Assembly: GCF_014534645.1 (NCBI RefSeq)
Contig: NZ_JACVQF010000192.1
Location: 1-64,000 of the forward strand
Source of the DNA: Streptomyces griseicoloratus
GTDB taxonomy: Bacteria; Actinomycetota; Actinomycetes; Streptomycetales; Streptomycetaceae
Direction of reading: 5' to 3'
Length of the DNA: 64,000 nt
A program made the position numbers and the translations under genes. Positions 32,875-42,353 of this stretch are shown here, piece by piece. Below the pieces are notes generated by a model. That model saw nothing but the letters and a program-made list of their open reading frames with translations. It was not told where the DNA came from and did not search any database. The stretch's first letter is position 1, and each line of letters begins with the position of its first letter.

Positions 32875-33963
32875 TCAGGCCAGCGTGTGCATCCAGCCGT
32901 GCACGTCCTCGGCGGTGCCGCGCTGGATGTCGAGGAGGGCACGGCGCAGGCGCTGCGTGACCTCGCCGGGCTCGCCGCCGCTCTGCTGCCACTCGGCGCC
33001 GGCGCGCTTGACCGTGCCGACCGGGGTGATCACGGCCGCCGTGCCGCAGGCGAAGACCTCGGTGAGGGTGCCGTTCTCCGAGTCGCGCTGCCACTGGTCG
33101 ACGGAGACGCGGCCCTCCTCCGCCTCGTACCCGAGGTCGCGGGCGACGGTGAGGAGGGAGTCGCGGGTGACGCCCTCCAGGATGGAGCCGGTGAGGGACG
33201 GCGTGATGATCTTGTTGCCGTACACGAAGTACAGGTTCATGCCGCCCAGTTCCTCGACCCACTTGCGCTCGATGGCGTCGAGGTAGCAGACCTGGTCGCA
33301 GCCCTTGGTGGCGGCCTCGGCCTGGGCGAGCAGGGACGCGGCGTAGTTGCCGCCGGTCTTGGCGTCGCCCATGCCGCCGGGGACGGCGCGGACGCGGTCC
33401 TCGGAGACCCAGATGGAGACCGGCTTGACGCCACCGGGGAAGTAGGCGCCGGCCGGGGAGGCGATGACGATGAAGAGGTACTCGTTGGCGGGCTTCACGC
33501 CGAGGCCGACCTCGGTCGCGATCATGAAGGGACGGAGGTAGAGGGACTCCTCCCCGCCGTGCGCCGGCACCCAGTCCTGGTCCTGCTTCACCAGCGCGTC
33601 GCACGCCTCGATGAACGTCTCGACCGGCAGTTCCGGCATGCCGAGCCGGCGGGAGGAGGACTGGAAGCGCTGGGCGTTCTTCTCCGGGCGGAAGGTGGCG
33701 ACGGATCCGTCGGGCCGGCGGTAGGCCTTCAGGCCCTCGAAGATCTCCTGCGCGTAGTGCAGGACCATGGTGGCCGGGTCGAGGGAGAGCGGGGCGTACG
33801 GGACGAGCTGTCCGTCGTGCCAGCCGCGGCCCTCCGTCCACTTGATCGTCACCATGTGATCGGTGAAGTGGCGGCCGAACCCGGGGTTGGCCAGGATCGC
33901 CTCGCGCTCTGCGGCGGAGAGCGGGTTGGCGGAGGGCTTGAGCTCGATCGTGGGCGTCGTCAT
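32875..33963 (-). CDS. ilvE: Branched-chain amino acid aminotransferase
   Basis: 362 aa, ATG at 33963 with GAAGGA upstream. It is a fold-type IV PLP enzyme performing the last step of Ile, Val and Leu synthesis. Landmarks: HYAQEIFEGLKAYRRPDGS, the PLP Lys in DAKTGGNYAASLL, MNLYFVYG and FACGTAAVITPVG. It belongs to the longer eukaryote-like class found in actinobacteria. It lies downstream of leuB on the same strand but is separated by 259 bp with a hairpin, so it may be independently transcribed. A 31-codon ORF (33960-34055) ends across its ATG. Confidence 0.95.
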   Translation of the reverse strand: MTTPTIELKPSANPLSAAEREAILANPGFGRHFTDHMVTIKWTEGRGWHDGQLVPYAPLSLDPATMVLHYAQEIFEGLKAYRRPDGSVATFRPEKNAQRFQSSSRRLGMPELPVETFIEACDALVKQDQDWVPAHGGEESLYLRPFMIATEVGLGVKPANEYLFIVIASPAGAYFPGGVKPVSIWVSEDRVRAVPGGMGDAKTGGNYAASLLAQAEAATKGCDQVCYLDAIERKWVEELGGMNLYFVYGNKIITPSLTGSILEGVTRDSLLTVARDLGYEAEEGRVSVDQWQRDSENGTLTEVFACGTAAVITPVGTVKRAGAEWQQSGGEPGEVTQRLRRALLDIQRGTAEDVHGWMHTLA

Positions 33964-34055
33964 GGGTAGATGTCCTTCACCGGTCGGTTGTGACGGGCCG
34001 CGGTCACGCCCGTACGGCCGGTGGCCAGTGCTAGGACGTCCGAGCATTCCCTCAT
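33960..34055 (-). CDS. Possible upstream ORF overlapping the ilvE start
   Basis: 31 codons, ATG at 34055 (MRECSDVLALATG), whose TGA overlaps the ilvE ATG as ATGA. It includes Val-Leu-Ala-Leu codons, one of them the rare CTA. No ribosome site is visible and ilvE has its own, so the evidence for translation is weak. Confidence 0.2.
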   Translation of the reverse strand: MRECSDVLALATGRTGVTAARHNRPVKDIYP

Positions 34056-34155
34056 GTCGCGGCTTCGCGTTCGATTATCGCGCGCGGGCAGCGACGGATG
34101 AAACGGGGTGAATGCGGCCCAGGGTTCGATGGTCGCACCTGGCGGACGCAGGAGA

Positions 34156-34193
34156 AAGCCGCCGGGTGCCTTGTTTTTCGGACCCGGCGGCTT
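34156..34193 (-). terminator. Hairpin between leuB and ilvE
   Basis: 12-bp perfect stem AAGCCGCCGGGT/ACCCGGCGGCTT with a 14-nt loop, 30 bp after the leuB stop. Probable leuB terminator. Confidence 0.65.
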
Positions 34194-34222
34194 CGAAAGG
34201 TTGGATTTCGAGTGCGCCGGGG

Positions 34223-35266
34223 TCAGCCGGCTACTCGTACGGCGAGTGCGTCGCCGATCTCGGAGGTGCTGCGGGCGGGCTTGTCGCCGCGCTCGCCGAG
34301 GTCGGCGGCGACCGCGTCCTCGATCCGGGTCGCCTCGGCGTCGTAGCCGAGGTGGCGCAGCAGCAGGGCGACGGACAGGACCGTGGCGGTGGGGTCGGCC
34401 TTGCCCTGGCCGGCGATGTCGGGCGCGGAGCCGTGCACCGGCTCGAACATCGAGGGGAACTCGCCGGACGGGTTGATGTTCCCGCTCGCGGCGACGCCGA
34501 TGCCGCCGGAGACGGCCGCGGCGAGGTCGGTGATGATGTCGCCGAAGAGGTTGTCGGTGACGATCACGTCGAAGCGCTCGGGCTGGGTGACGAGGTAGAT
34601 CGTCGCCGCGTCCACGTGCATGTACTCGGTGGTGACCTCGGGGTACTCCTCGGCCACCTTGTTGAAGACGTTCGTCCACAGGTGGCCGGCGAAGGTCAGC
34701 ACGTTGTTCTTGTGGATCAGCGCGAGCTTCTTGCGGGGGCGGGCCTGCGCGCGGGCGAAGGCGTCGCGGACCACGCGCTCGACACCGTAGGCCGTGTTGA
34801 CGGAGACCTCGGTGGCGACCTCGTGCTCGGTGCCCTTGCGGATGGTGCCGCCGTTGCCGGTGTACGGGCCCTCGGTGCCCTCGCGGACGACGACGAAGTC
34901 GATCTCCGGCTGGCCGGCGAGCGGGGTGGCCACGCCGGGCAGGAGCTTGCTCGGGCGCAGGTTGACGTGGTGGTCGAAGGCGAAGCGGAGCTTGAGCAGG
35001 AAGCCGCGCTCCAGGACGCCGGAGGGCACCGACGGGTCGCCGATGGCGCCGAGCAGGATCGCGTCGTGCGCCTTGAGGGCGTCGAGGTCGGCGTCGGTGA
35101 GGGTCTCACCGGTGGCGTGGTAGCGCTTGGCGCCGAAGTCGTACTCCTTGGTCTCCAGCTTCACATCCTGCGGAAGGACGGCGGAGAGGACCTTGAGACC
35201 TTCGGCCACGACTTCCTGGCCGATGCCGTCACCGGGGATCACTGCGAGATTGATGCTGCGAGACAT
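34223..35266 (-). CDS. leuB: 3-isopropylmalate dehydrogenase
   Basis: 347 aa beta-decarboxylating dehydrogenase that converts 3-isopropylmalate to 2-oxoisocaproate with NAD in leucine synthesis. It starts [19 protein letters not shown] and contains the family signature [21 protein letters not shown], the substrate residues in RPSKLL and the NAD-binding region [18 protein letters not shown]. The same fold also acts in the citramalate route to 2-oxobutyrate, linking it to cimA here. The length is typical of the short actinobacterial type. Confidence 0.95.
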   Translation of the reverse strand: MSRSINLAVIPGDGIGQEVVAEGLKVLSAVLPQDVKLETKEYDFGAKRYHATGETLTDADLDALKAHDAILLGAIGDPSVPSGVLERGFLLKLRFAFDHHVNLRPSKLLPGVATPLAGQPEIDFVVVREGTEGPYTGNGGTIRKGTEHEVATEVSVNTAYGVERVVRDAFARAQARPRKKLALIHKNNVLTFAGHLWTNVFNKVAEEYPEVTTEYMHVDAATIYLVTQPERFDVIVTDNLFGDIITDLAAAVSGGIGVAASGNINPSGEFPSMFEPVHGSAPDIAGQGKADPTATVLSVALLLRHLGYDAEATRIEDAVAADLGERGDKPARSTSEIGDALAVRVAG

Positions 35267-35340
35267 GGCGGCACCCTACTCCTCGTCCCACGGGATGACA
35301 TGCGGCGTCCGCCATCCGGACACCGCATGTGTCGCGCCCG

Positions 35341-35472
35341 TCAGTGGCCGGTCTCGCCGCCGTTGTCGCGGCGGTCGAGGGCGCGCTGGAGGGCGGCGGC
35401 GGCGTTCTTGCGGTCGGAGTCGCCGGTGCGGGAGATGTGACGGACTCGGCGGCGGACGGTCGTCTCGGCCAT
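35341..35472 (-). CDS. Small conserved basic protein
   Basis: 43 aa, ATG at 35472 preceded by AAGGAGTC. The sequence (MAETTVRRRVRHISRTGDSD, then KNAAAALQRALDRRDNGG) is highly charged with an amphipathic helix. Codon third positions are almost all G or C. I recall such short proteins being conserved upstream of leuB in Streptomyces but cannot name a family. No function can be assigned. Confidence 0.65.
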   Translation of the reverse strand: MAETTVRRRVRHISRTGDSDRKNAAAALQRALDRRDNGGETGH

Positions 35473-35796
35473 GGGGAATCGACTCCTTCGACACAGATGT
35501 GGAGTGCGGAAAGGGGATTACGAGACGCCGGAAGGGGCGGGGAGCCACGGGCCGCAGGGGTTGCCTGCACGGGGCCCGGCTCACGACCGCCATTCGCTTG
35601 ATCGAGCGAGACGTTCGGCTCCTACAAAACTAAGGGAGCGGCGCGCTCCTGTCTGCACAATTACTTGGGCTTCCTACTATCTGAGACGGTGGAGTGGGTC
35701 ACACGGCGCCGACCTGCGGTTTCGCGGCCTAGCCCACACGACTGATCCTCCGCGCGGGGTGTGGCACCGGGCTCCGGCCGAGGGAACGGTGAGGGC
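35473..35796. promoter_or_regulatory. Divergent intergenic region between two small genes
   Basis: 324 bp separating the 43-aa gene (minus) from the 68-aa gene (plus). An A/T-rich stretch at about 35620-35690 contains TACTAT at 35675-35680, a plausible -10 for the plus-strand gene; no convincing -35 is seen. No other gene is apparent. Confidence 0.35.
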
Positions 35797-36003
35797 ATGA
35801 GCGACACGGCCAAGGCACTTCTCGAGGGCGGCCCGCAGGACCTGCCCGAACGGGTCGTCCCGATCACGACGCCCGGAGAGGACCTGAAGATCGAGCTGCG
35901 CAACGGCTACGAGCACTTCAGGCCCACCGACCGCCACGCGGACACACCGGAGGGCAGGCTCCGGGTGTACGAGTGGTGGGAGCGGACGGAGATGCCCGGC
36001 TAG
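35797..36003 (+). CDS. Small conserved protein, possibly DUF5988
   Basis: 68 aa, ATG at 35797 with GGTGAGG upstream. It contains ALLEGGPQDLPERVV, LKIELRNGYEHFRPT and a C-terminal RVYEWWERTEMP. It resembles, from memory, the small actinobacterial DUF5988 proteins, which have no known function. It is followed by a bidirectional terminator facing pruA. Confidence 0.75.
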   Translation: MSDTAKALLEGGPQDLPERVVPITTPGEDLKIELRNGYEHFRPTDRHADTPEGRLRVYEWWERTEMPG

Positions 36004-36023
36004 GCCCTGGGCCCGGAAGCACG

Positions 36024-36057
36024 CGGACGGGCCAGGTCCGAAGACCTGGCCCGTCCG
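36024..36057. terminator. Bidirectional terminator
   Basis: 15-bp perfect stem CGGACGGGCCAGGTC/GACCTGGCCCGTCCG with a CGAA tetraloop, between the convergent small gene and the P5C dehydrogenase gene. Confidence 0.8.
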
Positions 36058-36072
36058 GGGTGCGTCGGGGTG

Positions 36073-37704
36073 TCAGCCCATGTGCGGGTAGGTGTAGTCG
36101 GTCGGGGCGACCAGCGTCTCCTTGATGGCGCGGGTCAGGGTCCAGCGCATCAGGTTCTGCGGGGCGCCGGCCTTGTCGTTGGTGCCGGAGGCACGGCCGC
36201 CGCCGAAGGGCTGCTGGCCGACGACGGCACCGGTCGACTTGTCGTTGATGTAGAAGTTGCCGGCCGCGTAGCGCAGCTTCTCCATCGTGTACGCCGCCGC
36301 CGCGCGGTCGTTGGAGATGACCGAGCCGGTGAGGGCGTAGTCGGAGACCGACTCCATCTGGGTCAGCATCTCGTCGTACTTGTCGTCCTCGTAGACGTAC
36401 ACGGCGAGGATCGGGCCGAAGTACTCGGTGCGGAAGACCTCGTTCTCCGGGTCGGTGCACTCGATGACGGTCGGGCGGACGAAGTAGCCGACCGAGTCGT
36501 CGTAGGAGCCGCCCGCGACGATCGTGCAGGTGTCGTCCTCCTTGGCGCGGTCGATGGCGGCCTTGTTCTTGGCGAAGGACCGCTCGTCGATGACGGCGCC
36601 GATGAAGTTCGACAGGTCGGTGACGTCACCCATGGTGAGGTAGTCGATCTCGGCGGCGAACTCCTCCTTGAAGCCGTCGTTCCAGATCGACGCCGGGATG
36701 TACGCGCGCGAGGTGGCGCTGCACTTCTGGCCCTGGTACTCGAAGGCACCGCGGGTCAGGGCGGTCTTCAGCACCGCGCGGTCCGCGCTCGGGTGGGCGA
36801 CCAGGAAGTCCTTGCCGCCGGTCTCGCCGACCAGGCGCGGGTAGGTGCGGTACTTCTCGATGTTGTTGCCGACCGTCTTCCACAGGTGCTGGAAGGTCTT
36901 GGTCGAGCCGGTGAAGTGGATGCCCGCGAGGTCGCGGTGCTCCAGGGCGACCTTGGAGACCTCGATGCCGTCACCGGTGACGAGGTTGATCACGCCCTTG
37001 GGCAGACCGGCCTCCTCCAGCAGCTCCATCAGCAGCACGGCGGCGTGGGTCTGGGTCGGGGACGGCTTCCAGACCACGACGTTGCCCATGAGCGCCGGGG
37101 CGGTGGGCAGGTTGGCCGCGATGGCGCTGAAGTTGAACGGCGTGATCGCGTAGACGAAGCCCTCCAGCGGGCGGTGGTCCAGGCGGTTCCACACGCCCGG
37201 CGAGTTGGCCGGGGGCTGCTCGGCCAGGATCTGGCGGGCGTAGTGGACGTTGAAGCGCCAGAAGTCGACCAGCTCGCAGGGGCTGTCGATCTCGGCCTGC
37301 TGGGCCGTCTTGGACTGGCCGAGCATGGTGGAGGCGGCGATGGTCTCGCGCCACGGGCCGGCCAGCAGCTCGGCGGCGCGCAGGATGATCGCCGCGCGGT
37401 CGTCGAAGGACATCGCGCGCCACGCCGGGGCGGCGGCCAGGGCGGCGTCGATCGCGTCCTGGGCGTCCTGCTGGGTGGCGTTCGCGTACGTGCCCAGGCG
37501 CGCCTTGTGGTTGTGCGGCTGCACGACGTCGAAGCGCTCGCCGCCGCCCATCCGCTTGACGCCGCCGATGGTGCAGGGCAGGTCGATCGGGTTGTCGGCC
37601 AGCTCCTTGAGCTTGGCCTCCAGACGGGCACGCTCGGGCGAGCCGGGGGCGTAGCCGTGCACCGGCTCGTTGACGGGGGTGGGGACCTGGGTCACAGCGT
37701 CCAT
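36073..37704 (-). CDS. pruA: L-glutamate gamma-semialdehyde (P5C) dehydrogenase
   Basis: 543 aa, ATG at 37704 with AAGGAGTC upstream. It oxidises glutamate semialdehyde to glutamate with NAD, the second step of proline use. Aldehyde dehydrogenase landmarks: TPFNFSAIAANLP, IHFTGSTKTFQHLW, the Glu in LVGETGGKDF, the catalytic Cys in EYQGQKCSATSRAYIP, and the C-terminal QQPFGGGRASGTNDKAG. It matches the stand-alone long P5CDH class. It is downstream of proline dehydrogenase with a 50-bp gap, hence one operon. Confidence 0.95.
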   Translation of the reverse strand: MDAVTQVPTPVNEPVHGYAPGSPERARLEAKLKELADNPIDLPCTIGGVKRMGGGERFDVVQPHNHKARLGTYANATQQDAQDAIDAALAAAPAWRAMSFDDRAAIILRAAELLAGPWRETIAASTMLGQSKTAQQAEIDSPCELVDFWRFNVHYARQILAEQPPANSPGVWNRLDHRPLEGFVYAITPFNFSAIAANLPTAPALMGNVVVWKPSPTQTHAAVLLMELLEEAGLPKGVINLVTGDGIEVSKVALEHRDLAGIHFTGSTKTFQHLWKTVGNNIEKYRTYPRLVGETGGKDFLVAHPSADRAVLKTALTRGAFEYQGQKCSATSRAYIPASIWNDGFKEEFAAEIDYLTMGDVTDLSNFIGAVIDERSFAKNKAAIDRAKEDDTCTIVAGGSYDDSVGYFVRPTVIECTDPENEVFRTEYFGPILAVYVYEDDKYDEMLTQMESVSDYALTGSVISNDRAAAAYTMEKLRYAAGNFYINDKSTGAVVGQQPFGGGRASGTNDKAGAPQNLMRWTLTRAIKETLVAPTDYTYPHMG

Positions 37705-37754
37705 GGGTTCCGGGACTCCTTGACTTGAGCGGTGTTTCGAGCTGGGGTGCGGGC

Positions 37755-38681
37755 TCAGCCCTTGCTGACCATCGAGCGGACGAAGAAGCGCAGGTTCGCC
37801 GGCTTCTCCGCCAGACGGCGCATGAAGTAGCCGTACCAGTCGGTGCCGTAGGCCGTGTAGACGCGCATGCGGTGGCCCTCGGCGGCCAGTCGCAGGTGCT
37901 CGTCGCTGCGGATGCCGTACAGCATCTGGAACTCGTACTCGTCGAGCTTGCGCCCGGCGCGCCGGGCGAGTTCCTGGGCGATGGAGATCAGGCGCGGGTC
38001 GTGGGACCCGATCATCGGGTAACCCTCGCCCTCCATCAGCGTCCGCAGGATCCGCACGTACGCCTTGTCGATCTCCTGCTTCTGCTGGTAGGCGACCTCG
38101 GCGGGCTCCTTGTAGGCGCCCTTCACCAACCGTACGCGACTGCCGCTGTCGGCGAGCCGGCGCGCGTCGGCCTCGGTGCGGAAGAGGTACGCCTGGATCA
38201 CGCAGCCGGTCTGCGGGACGTCCTTGCGCAGTTCCTCGTGGATGGCGAACATCGAGTCGAGGGTGGTGTGGTCCTCGGCGTCGAGGGTGACCGTGGTGCC
38301 GATCTCGGCGGCGGCCTCGACGACCGGGCGGACGTTCTTCAGGGCCAGCTCGTGGCCCCCGTCCAGCGCCTGGCCGAACATCGACAGCTTCACCGACATC
38401 TCGGCGCGCGTGCCGAGGTCCAGCGGCTTGAGCCGGTCGATCAGCTCCAGGTACGCGTCCCGGGCCGCCTCGGCCTGCTCGGGCTTCGTGATGTCCTCGC
38501 CGACGACGTCCATCGTCAGCTCCAGGCCCTGCTCGGTCAGGCGCCGGATGATCGGCAGGATCTCGTCGACGGTCTCGCCGGGGATGAAACGGTCGACGAC
38601 CGGTTTGGTCACCGGCGCGGCCGAGACCAGACGTCGCATCTTGTCGCTGCGCGACGCGGCGAGAATCACGGGACCCAGCAC
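37755..38681 (-). CDS. putA: Proline dehydrogenase
   Basis: 308 aa from the GTG at 38681 (MLGPVILAASRSD), which is preceded by GGAGGTG; the open frame continues to 38759 without support. It is an FAD-dependent TIM barrel oxidising proline to P5C. Signature segments: LRLVKGAYKEP-like VRLVKGAYKEPAEVAY, the substrate-binding motif YEFQMLYGIRSD, and YGTDWYGYFMRRLAEKPANL at the C terminus. It is the monofunctional type usual in Gram-positives. A PucR-like regulator is divergent from it. Confidence 0.93.
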   Translation of the reverse strand: MLGPVILAASRSDKMRRLVSAAPVTKPVVDRFIPGETVDEILPIIRRLTEQGLELTMDVVGEDITKPEQAEAARDAYLELIDRLKPLDLGTRAEMSVKLSMFGQALDGGHELALKNVRPVVEAAAEIGTTVTLDAEDHTTLDSMFAIHEELRKDVPQTGCVIQAYLFRTEADARRLADSGSRVRLVKGAYKEPAEVAYQQKQEIDKAYVRILRTLMEGEGYPMIGSHDPRLISIAQELARRAGRKLDEYEFQMLYGIRSDEHLRLAAEGHRMRVYTAYGTDWYGYFMRRLAEKPANLRFFVRSMVSKG

Positions 38682-38854
38682 GGGGGCACCTCCACCTTGC
38701 AGAACAACACGAGGCCGCGCCGCGAAGACCGGGTTTTTCGGGACGGCACGGAGAACCACCGTGAAATCTAAGGATCCCCCCGATCGTCAGCCATCGACAG
38801 CTGTCACGCATCCGTGCCGCAGATCTCAGACAGGTGTATGAAGGCGCTGGGTGA

Positions 38855-40090
38855 ATGGGGCAGAATGCCCGGGTGACGTCGGAATTCAAGGGCGACTACC
38901 AGGAGCTGGTCGACGAGATCTCGGAGCTGCTGGGCGCGCCCGCGACCCTGGAGAACCGCCACTTCGAGCTGATCGCCTTCGGCGCCTACGACAGCGAGGG
39001 CGACCTCGACCCGTCGGCCCTGGACCCGGTGCGCACCCGTTCGATCCTCACCCGCCGCTCGACGGCGGCCGTCCGGGCCTGGTTCGAGGGCTTCGGCATC
39101 GCGCGCGCGACCGGCCCGGTCCGCATCCCGCCGACCCCGGAGGCCGGCGTGTACCGGGGGCGCACCTGCCTGCCGGTACGCCACCGGGGCGTCGTCCTCG
39201 GCTACGTCTGGCTGCTGGACACCGACCCGGGCCCCACCGACCGCCAGCTGGCGGCGGCCATGGACGTCACGGCCCGGATCGGCGCGCTGCTCGCGGACGA
39301 GGCGCAGCACGGCGCCGACCTCAGCAGGGAGCTGCGGGCGGTGCTGACGGCGGAGCGGGACTGGCAGCGGGACATGGCGGTCGCCGAGCTGCGCACCGCC
39401 CTCGGCTCACGCGCCGACAGCCTGCACACGGTGGTGTGCGTGACCCCCTGGCCTTCCGCCGACCCGGAGGACGCGCCCTCGGTCCGCACGGTTCCGGGGG
39501 CGACGGCCCTGTGCACGGTGCCGTGGGACAGCGGCTCCTCCGCTGCGCGCGGCGTGACGGGGGCGGCGGTCCAGTCCCTGGCGCTGCTGGTCCGGCTGCG
39601 CTCGGCGGAGGTGCTGACTCCGGCGACCTCGGCGGCGGGGCGGCTGCTGGAACGGGCGCGCGGGACGGGCGGGGCACCCGGCGCCGCGGCCGGGATCGCG
39701 GCCCCGCGCACCGGGCTGGCGGAGCTGGGGGCGGCCTGGCGGGAGGCGTCGGGGGCGGCCCGGGCGGCGCTCGCGGAGAGCCGGCTCGGTCCGGTGGCCG
39801 AGTGGGCGTCCATCGGTCCGTTCCGGCTGTTGACCGCCCTGCCCGCACAGGCAGCCCACGACCCCGCCGTCAGGGCGCTGCTGCCCCCCGCCCACCGCGA
39901 ACTCGCCCGCACCGCCGAGGTGTACCTCGACTGCGCGGGCCAGGCCGGCCGTGCGGCCGCCGCACTGGGCATCCACCGCCAGACCCTGTACTACCGGCTG
40001 TCCCGGGTCGAGCAGCTCACGGGCCTGGACCTGGACGACGGCGAGGACCGGCTGCTGCTGCACATGGCGCTCAAGGCGCACCGCCTGTAG
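38855..40090 (+). CDS. PucR-like (CdaR/PutR type) transcriptional regulator of proline catabolism
   Basis: 411 aa; the ATG at 38855 or the GTG at 38873 ([12 protein letters not shown]) can be the start. A GAF-like sensing region occupies the N-terminal third; the C terminus has the PucR-type HTH ([30 protein letters not shown]), the only recognised DNA-binding element. Divergent placement from the proline dehydrogenase gene, with a 173-bp intergenic region, points to proline-dependent activation of putA-pruA, as known for PutR-type regulators in Gram-positives. Its 3' end overlaps the convergent tetR gene by 20 bp. Confidence 0.87.
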   Translation: MGQNARVTSEFKGDYQELVDEISELLGAPATLENRHFELIAFGAYDSEGDLDPSALDPVRTRSILTRRSTAAVRAWFEGFGIARATGPVRIPPTPEAGVYRGRTCLPVRHRGVVLGYVWLLDTDPGPTDRQLAAAMDVTARIGALLADEAQHGADLSRELRAVLTAERDWQRDMAVAELRTALGSRADSLHTVVCVTPWPSADPEDAPSVRTVPGATALCTVPWDSGSSAARGVTGAAVQSLALLVRLRSAEVLTPATSAAGRLLERARGTGGAPGAAAGIAAPRTGLAELGAAWREASGAARAALAESRLGPVAEWASIGPFRLLTALPAQAAHDPAVRALLPPAHRELARTAEVYLDCAGQAGRAAAALGIHRQTLYYRLSRVEQLTGLDLDDGEDRLLLHMALKAHRL

Positions 40091-40658
40091 CCCGGGCGGC
40101 CTCGACCACCTGGCGCAGACCGGCCGTCAGCTGCTCGCTGCCGGGCGCCGACTTCGGATCGAAGGTCCACTGGGCGATGAGGCCCGTCATCAGGGTCACG
40201 TAGAACATGCCGAGGGTGTCCGCGGTCTCGTCGGACACGTCCTCCTCACGGCCGCCCATCAGCAGCGGGATCAGCCCGCGCCCGGCCTCCCGCTGGAGCG
40301 CCGCCAGGTGGTCGCGGACCTCGGGGAGCCGGTCGCCGAAGGCGAGGGCCTCCATGCTGAGCCGCCAGACCGAGCCTGGATCCTTCATGGTGCCGATGAT
40401 GTTCGTCCACACCTGCTGAAAGCGTTCGAGGGAGCCGGGCTCGCTGCCGTCCACATCGCCCTCGAAGGCGTCGCCCGTGTCCGCCACCAACGAGATGTAC
40501 GCCTGGGCGAGCAGCGCGTCCTTGGACCCGTAGTGGTAGCCGATGGACGCCAGGTTGGTCCCCGACTCCTTGACGATGTCACGCGCCGTCGTGCGCATGA
40601 AGCCCTTGTCGAGCAGGCAGCGCTTGGCGCCCTCGAGCAGATCCTCACGGTGTCCCAT
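40071..40658 (-). CDS. TetR-family repressor of the adjacent MFS transporter
   Basis: 195 aa with the [44 protein letters not shown] at the N terminus and a C-terminal effector domain. It is divergent from the MFS gene, and the intergenic region contains a long palindrome (40681-40733). This layout is the classic drug-inducible repressor/exporter pair. Confidence 0.9.
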   Translation of the reverse strand: MGHREDLLEGAKRCLLDKGFMRTTARDIVKESGTNLASIGYHYGSKDALLAQAYISLVADTGDAFEGDVDGSEPGSLERFQQVWTNIIGTMKDPGSVWRLSMEALAFGDRLPEVRDHLAALQREAGRGLIPLLMGGREEDVSDETADTLGMFYVTLMTGLIAQWTFDPKSAPGSEQLTAGLRQVVEAARATGGAP

Positions 40659-40680
40659 GGCGCCAGCCTACCCACCTGCC

Positions 40681-40733
40681 TGTACACGCGTCTTATACGC
40701 TTGTTCTAGACAGTCGTATAAGACATGCGTACA
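40681..40733. promoter_or_regulatory. Long bipartite palindromic operator between tetR and MFS
   Basis: Inner arms GTCTTATACG (40690-40699) and CGTATAAGAC (40715-40724) are perfect complements around a 15-nt centre. Outer arms TGTAC (40681-40685) and GTACA (40729-40733) are also perfect and symmetrically placed after 4-nt gaps. The whole is centred at 40707 and ends just before the MFS ATG at 40743 (an in-frame ATG at 40725 overlaps its right arm), so repressor binding would block both promoters. Confidence 0.82.
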
Positions 40734-40742
40734 GTCACCGGC

Positions 40743-42290
40743 ATGACAACGAACCCGACCCGTGCCGGGCGCCGCGAATGGACCGCGCTCGGCGTGCTGA
40801 TGCTCCCGCTGCTGCTGGTCTCCATGGACGTCTCCGTCCTCTACTTCGCCATCCCGCAGATCAGCGCGGACCTCGAACCGACCGGCACCCAGCAGCTGTG
40901 GATCTTCGACATCTACGGCTTCGTGCTGGCGGGCCTGCTGATGACGATGGGCGCGCTCGGCGACCGCATCGGCCGCCGCAGGCTCCTGCTGATCGGCGCG
41001 GCGGCCTTCGGCACCGCCTCCCTGCTCGCGGCCTACGCGCACAGCGCCGAGACCCTGATCGCGGCCCGCGCACTCCTCGGCATCGGCGGCGCGACCCTGA
41101 TGCCGTCGACGATGGCGCTGGTCCGCACGATGTTCACCGACCCCGTCCAGCGGGCGAAGGCGATCGGCCTGTGGTCCGGGGTGATGACCGCCGGCGTCGC
41201 ACTCGGCTCGGTGATGAGCGGCGTGCTCGTGGAGCACTTCTGGTGGGGCTCGGTCTTCCTGGTGAACCTGCCCGCGATGGCCCTGCTGCTGCTCCTCGGC
41301 CCGCTCCTGCTCCCGGAGTCCCGGAACCCCGCCCCCGGCCGCTTCGACCTGCTCGGCATCCCGCTCTCCATGGCGGCCGTGCTCCCCGTCGTCTACGGCC
41401 TGAAGGAGCTGCCCTCGGAGGGCTGGAACGTCCGCTACGTCGTCTCCATCACCGTCGGCCTGCTGTTCGCGGCGCTGTTCGTGCACCGCCAGCGCACGGT
41501 GGCCTCGCCGATGATCTCCCCCGCGCTGTTCCGCGGGCACGGCTTCACCCCGGCGGTCGTCCTCAACACGGTGTCGGCGTTCGGGATGATGGGCTCGGCC
41601 TACTTCACCACCCAGTACCTGCAGTCGGTCCTCGGCAAGAGCGCGCTGGAGGCCGCGCTGTGGAGCCTGCTGCCGTCGGTGCTGATCGGTGCCGCCGCAC
41701 CGGTCGCCGCGCAGCTCGTCCAGCGGGGCGCCGAGCGTGCGTACGTGGTGACGGGCGGGTTCGTGACCGCTGCGGCCGGCTACGGCCTGCTGGCGCTCGC
41801 CGGTACGGACTCCCTGTGGCTGGTGCTGGCCGGGTGCGGTGTCCTGGCCGCCGGCATCGTGGTCGTGATGTCCCTGGTCACGGACCTGGCCCTGGTTTCG
41901 GCGCCGGTGGAGAAGGCGGGGTCGGCCTCCTCCCTGCTGGAGACCGGCACGGAGTTCGGCGGCGCCATGGGCATGGCCGCCCTCGGCTCCATCGGCACGG
42001 CCGTCTACCGCCACGAGATCCCGGCCTCGGCCCCCGCCCCGGCCCAGGAGACCCTGGGCGGCGCACTCGCCGTCGCCGCCGAACTCCCGGGGCGCGCGGG
42101 AGACGCCCTGGCGACGGCGGCACGGGAGGCATTCACGAGCGGGATGCAGGGGGCGGCGATCGCGGGGGCGGTGGTGCTCGCCGCTGCCGCGGGACTGGCG
42201 GCGAAGGGACTGCGCGGGATCCGGGTGCGCAAGGCTGCGGACACGGAAAACGCCGGACAGGCCGACCGAGTCAGTCCGTCCGGCGTCTAG
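40743..42290 (+). CDS. DHA2-family MFS multidrug efflux transporter
   Basis: 515 aa from the ATG at 40743 (MTTNPTRAGRREWTALG); an ATG 18 nt upstream falls in the operator. It has 14 predicted TM segments as in QacA/Jef-type exporters. Motif A is GALGDRIGRRRLLLIG, motif C-like GVALGSVMSG follows, and acidic TM1 residues SMDVSVLYFAIPQI are typical of DHA2 pumps. The substrate is unknown but is likely to be the TetR effector. A hairpin follows at 42321-42340. Confidence 0.92.
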   Translation: MTTNPTRAGRREWTALGVLMLPLLLVSMDVSVLYFAIPQISADLEPTGTQQLWIFDIYGFVLAGLLMTMGALGDRIGRRRLLLIGAAAFGTASLLAAYAHSAETLIAARALLGIGGATLMPSTMALVRTMFTDPVQRAKAIGLWSGVMTAGVALGSVMSGVLVEHFWWGSVFLVNLPAMALLLLLGPLLLPESRNPAPGRFDLLGIPLSMAAVLPVVYGLKELPSEGWNVRYVVSITVGLLFAALFVHRQRTVASPMISPALFRGHGFTPAVVLNTVSAFGMMGSAYFTTQYLQSVLGKSALEAALWSLLPSVLIGAAAPVAAQLVQRGAERAYVVTGGFVTAAAGYGLLALAGTDSLWLVLAGCGVLAAGIVVVMSLVTDLALVSAPVEKAGSASSLLETGTEFGGAMGMAALGSIGTAVYRHEIPASAPAPAQETLGGALAVAAELPGRAGDALATAAREAFTSGMQGAAIAGAVVLAAAAGLAAKGLRGIRVRKAADTENAGQADRVSPSGV

Positions 42291-42320
42291 GACGAGGCCC
42301 GTTCAGGGCCGAAGCGGGCC

Positions 42321-42340
42321 CCGGGGGCGGCAGCCCCCGG
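42321..42340. terminator. Hairpin between MFS gene and serA
   Basis: 8-bp stem CCGGGGGC/GCCCCCGG with a GGCA loop, in the 63 bp between the convergent ends of the MFS gene and serA. Confidence 0.6.
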
Positions 42341-42353
42341 AGCGACGGTCACC

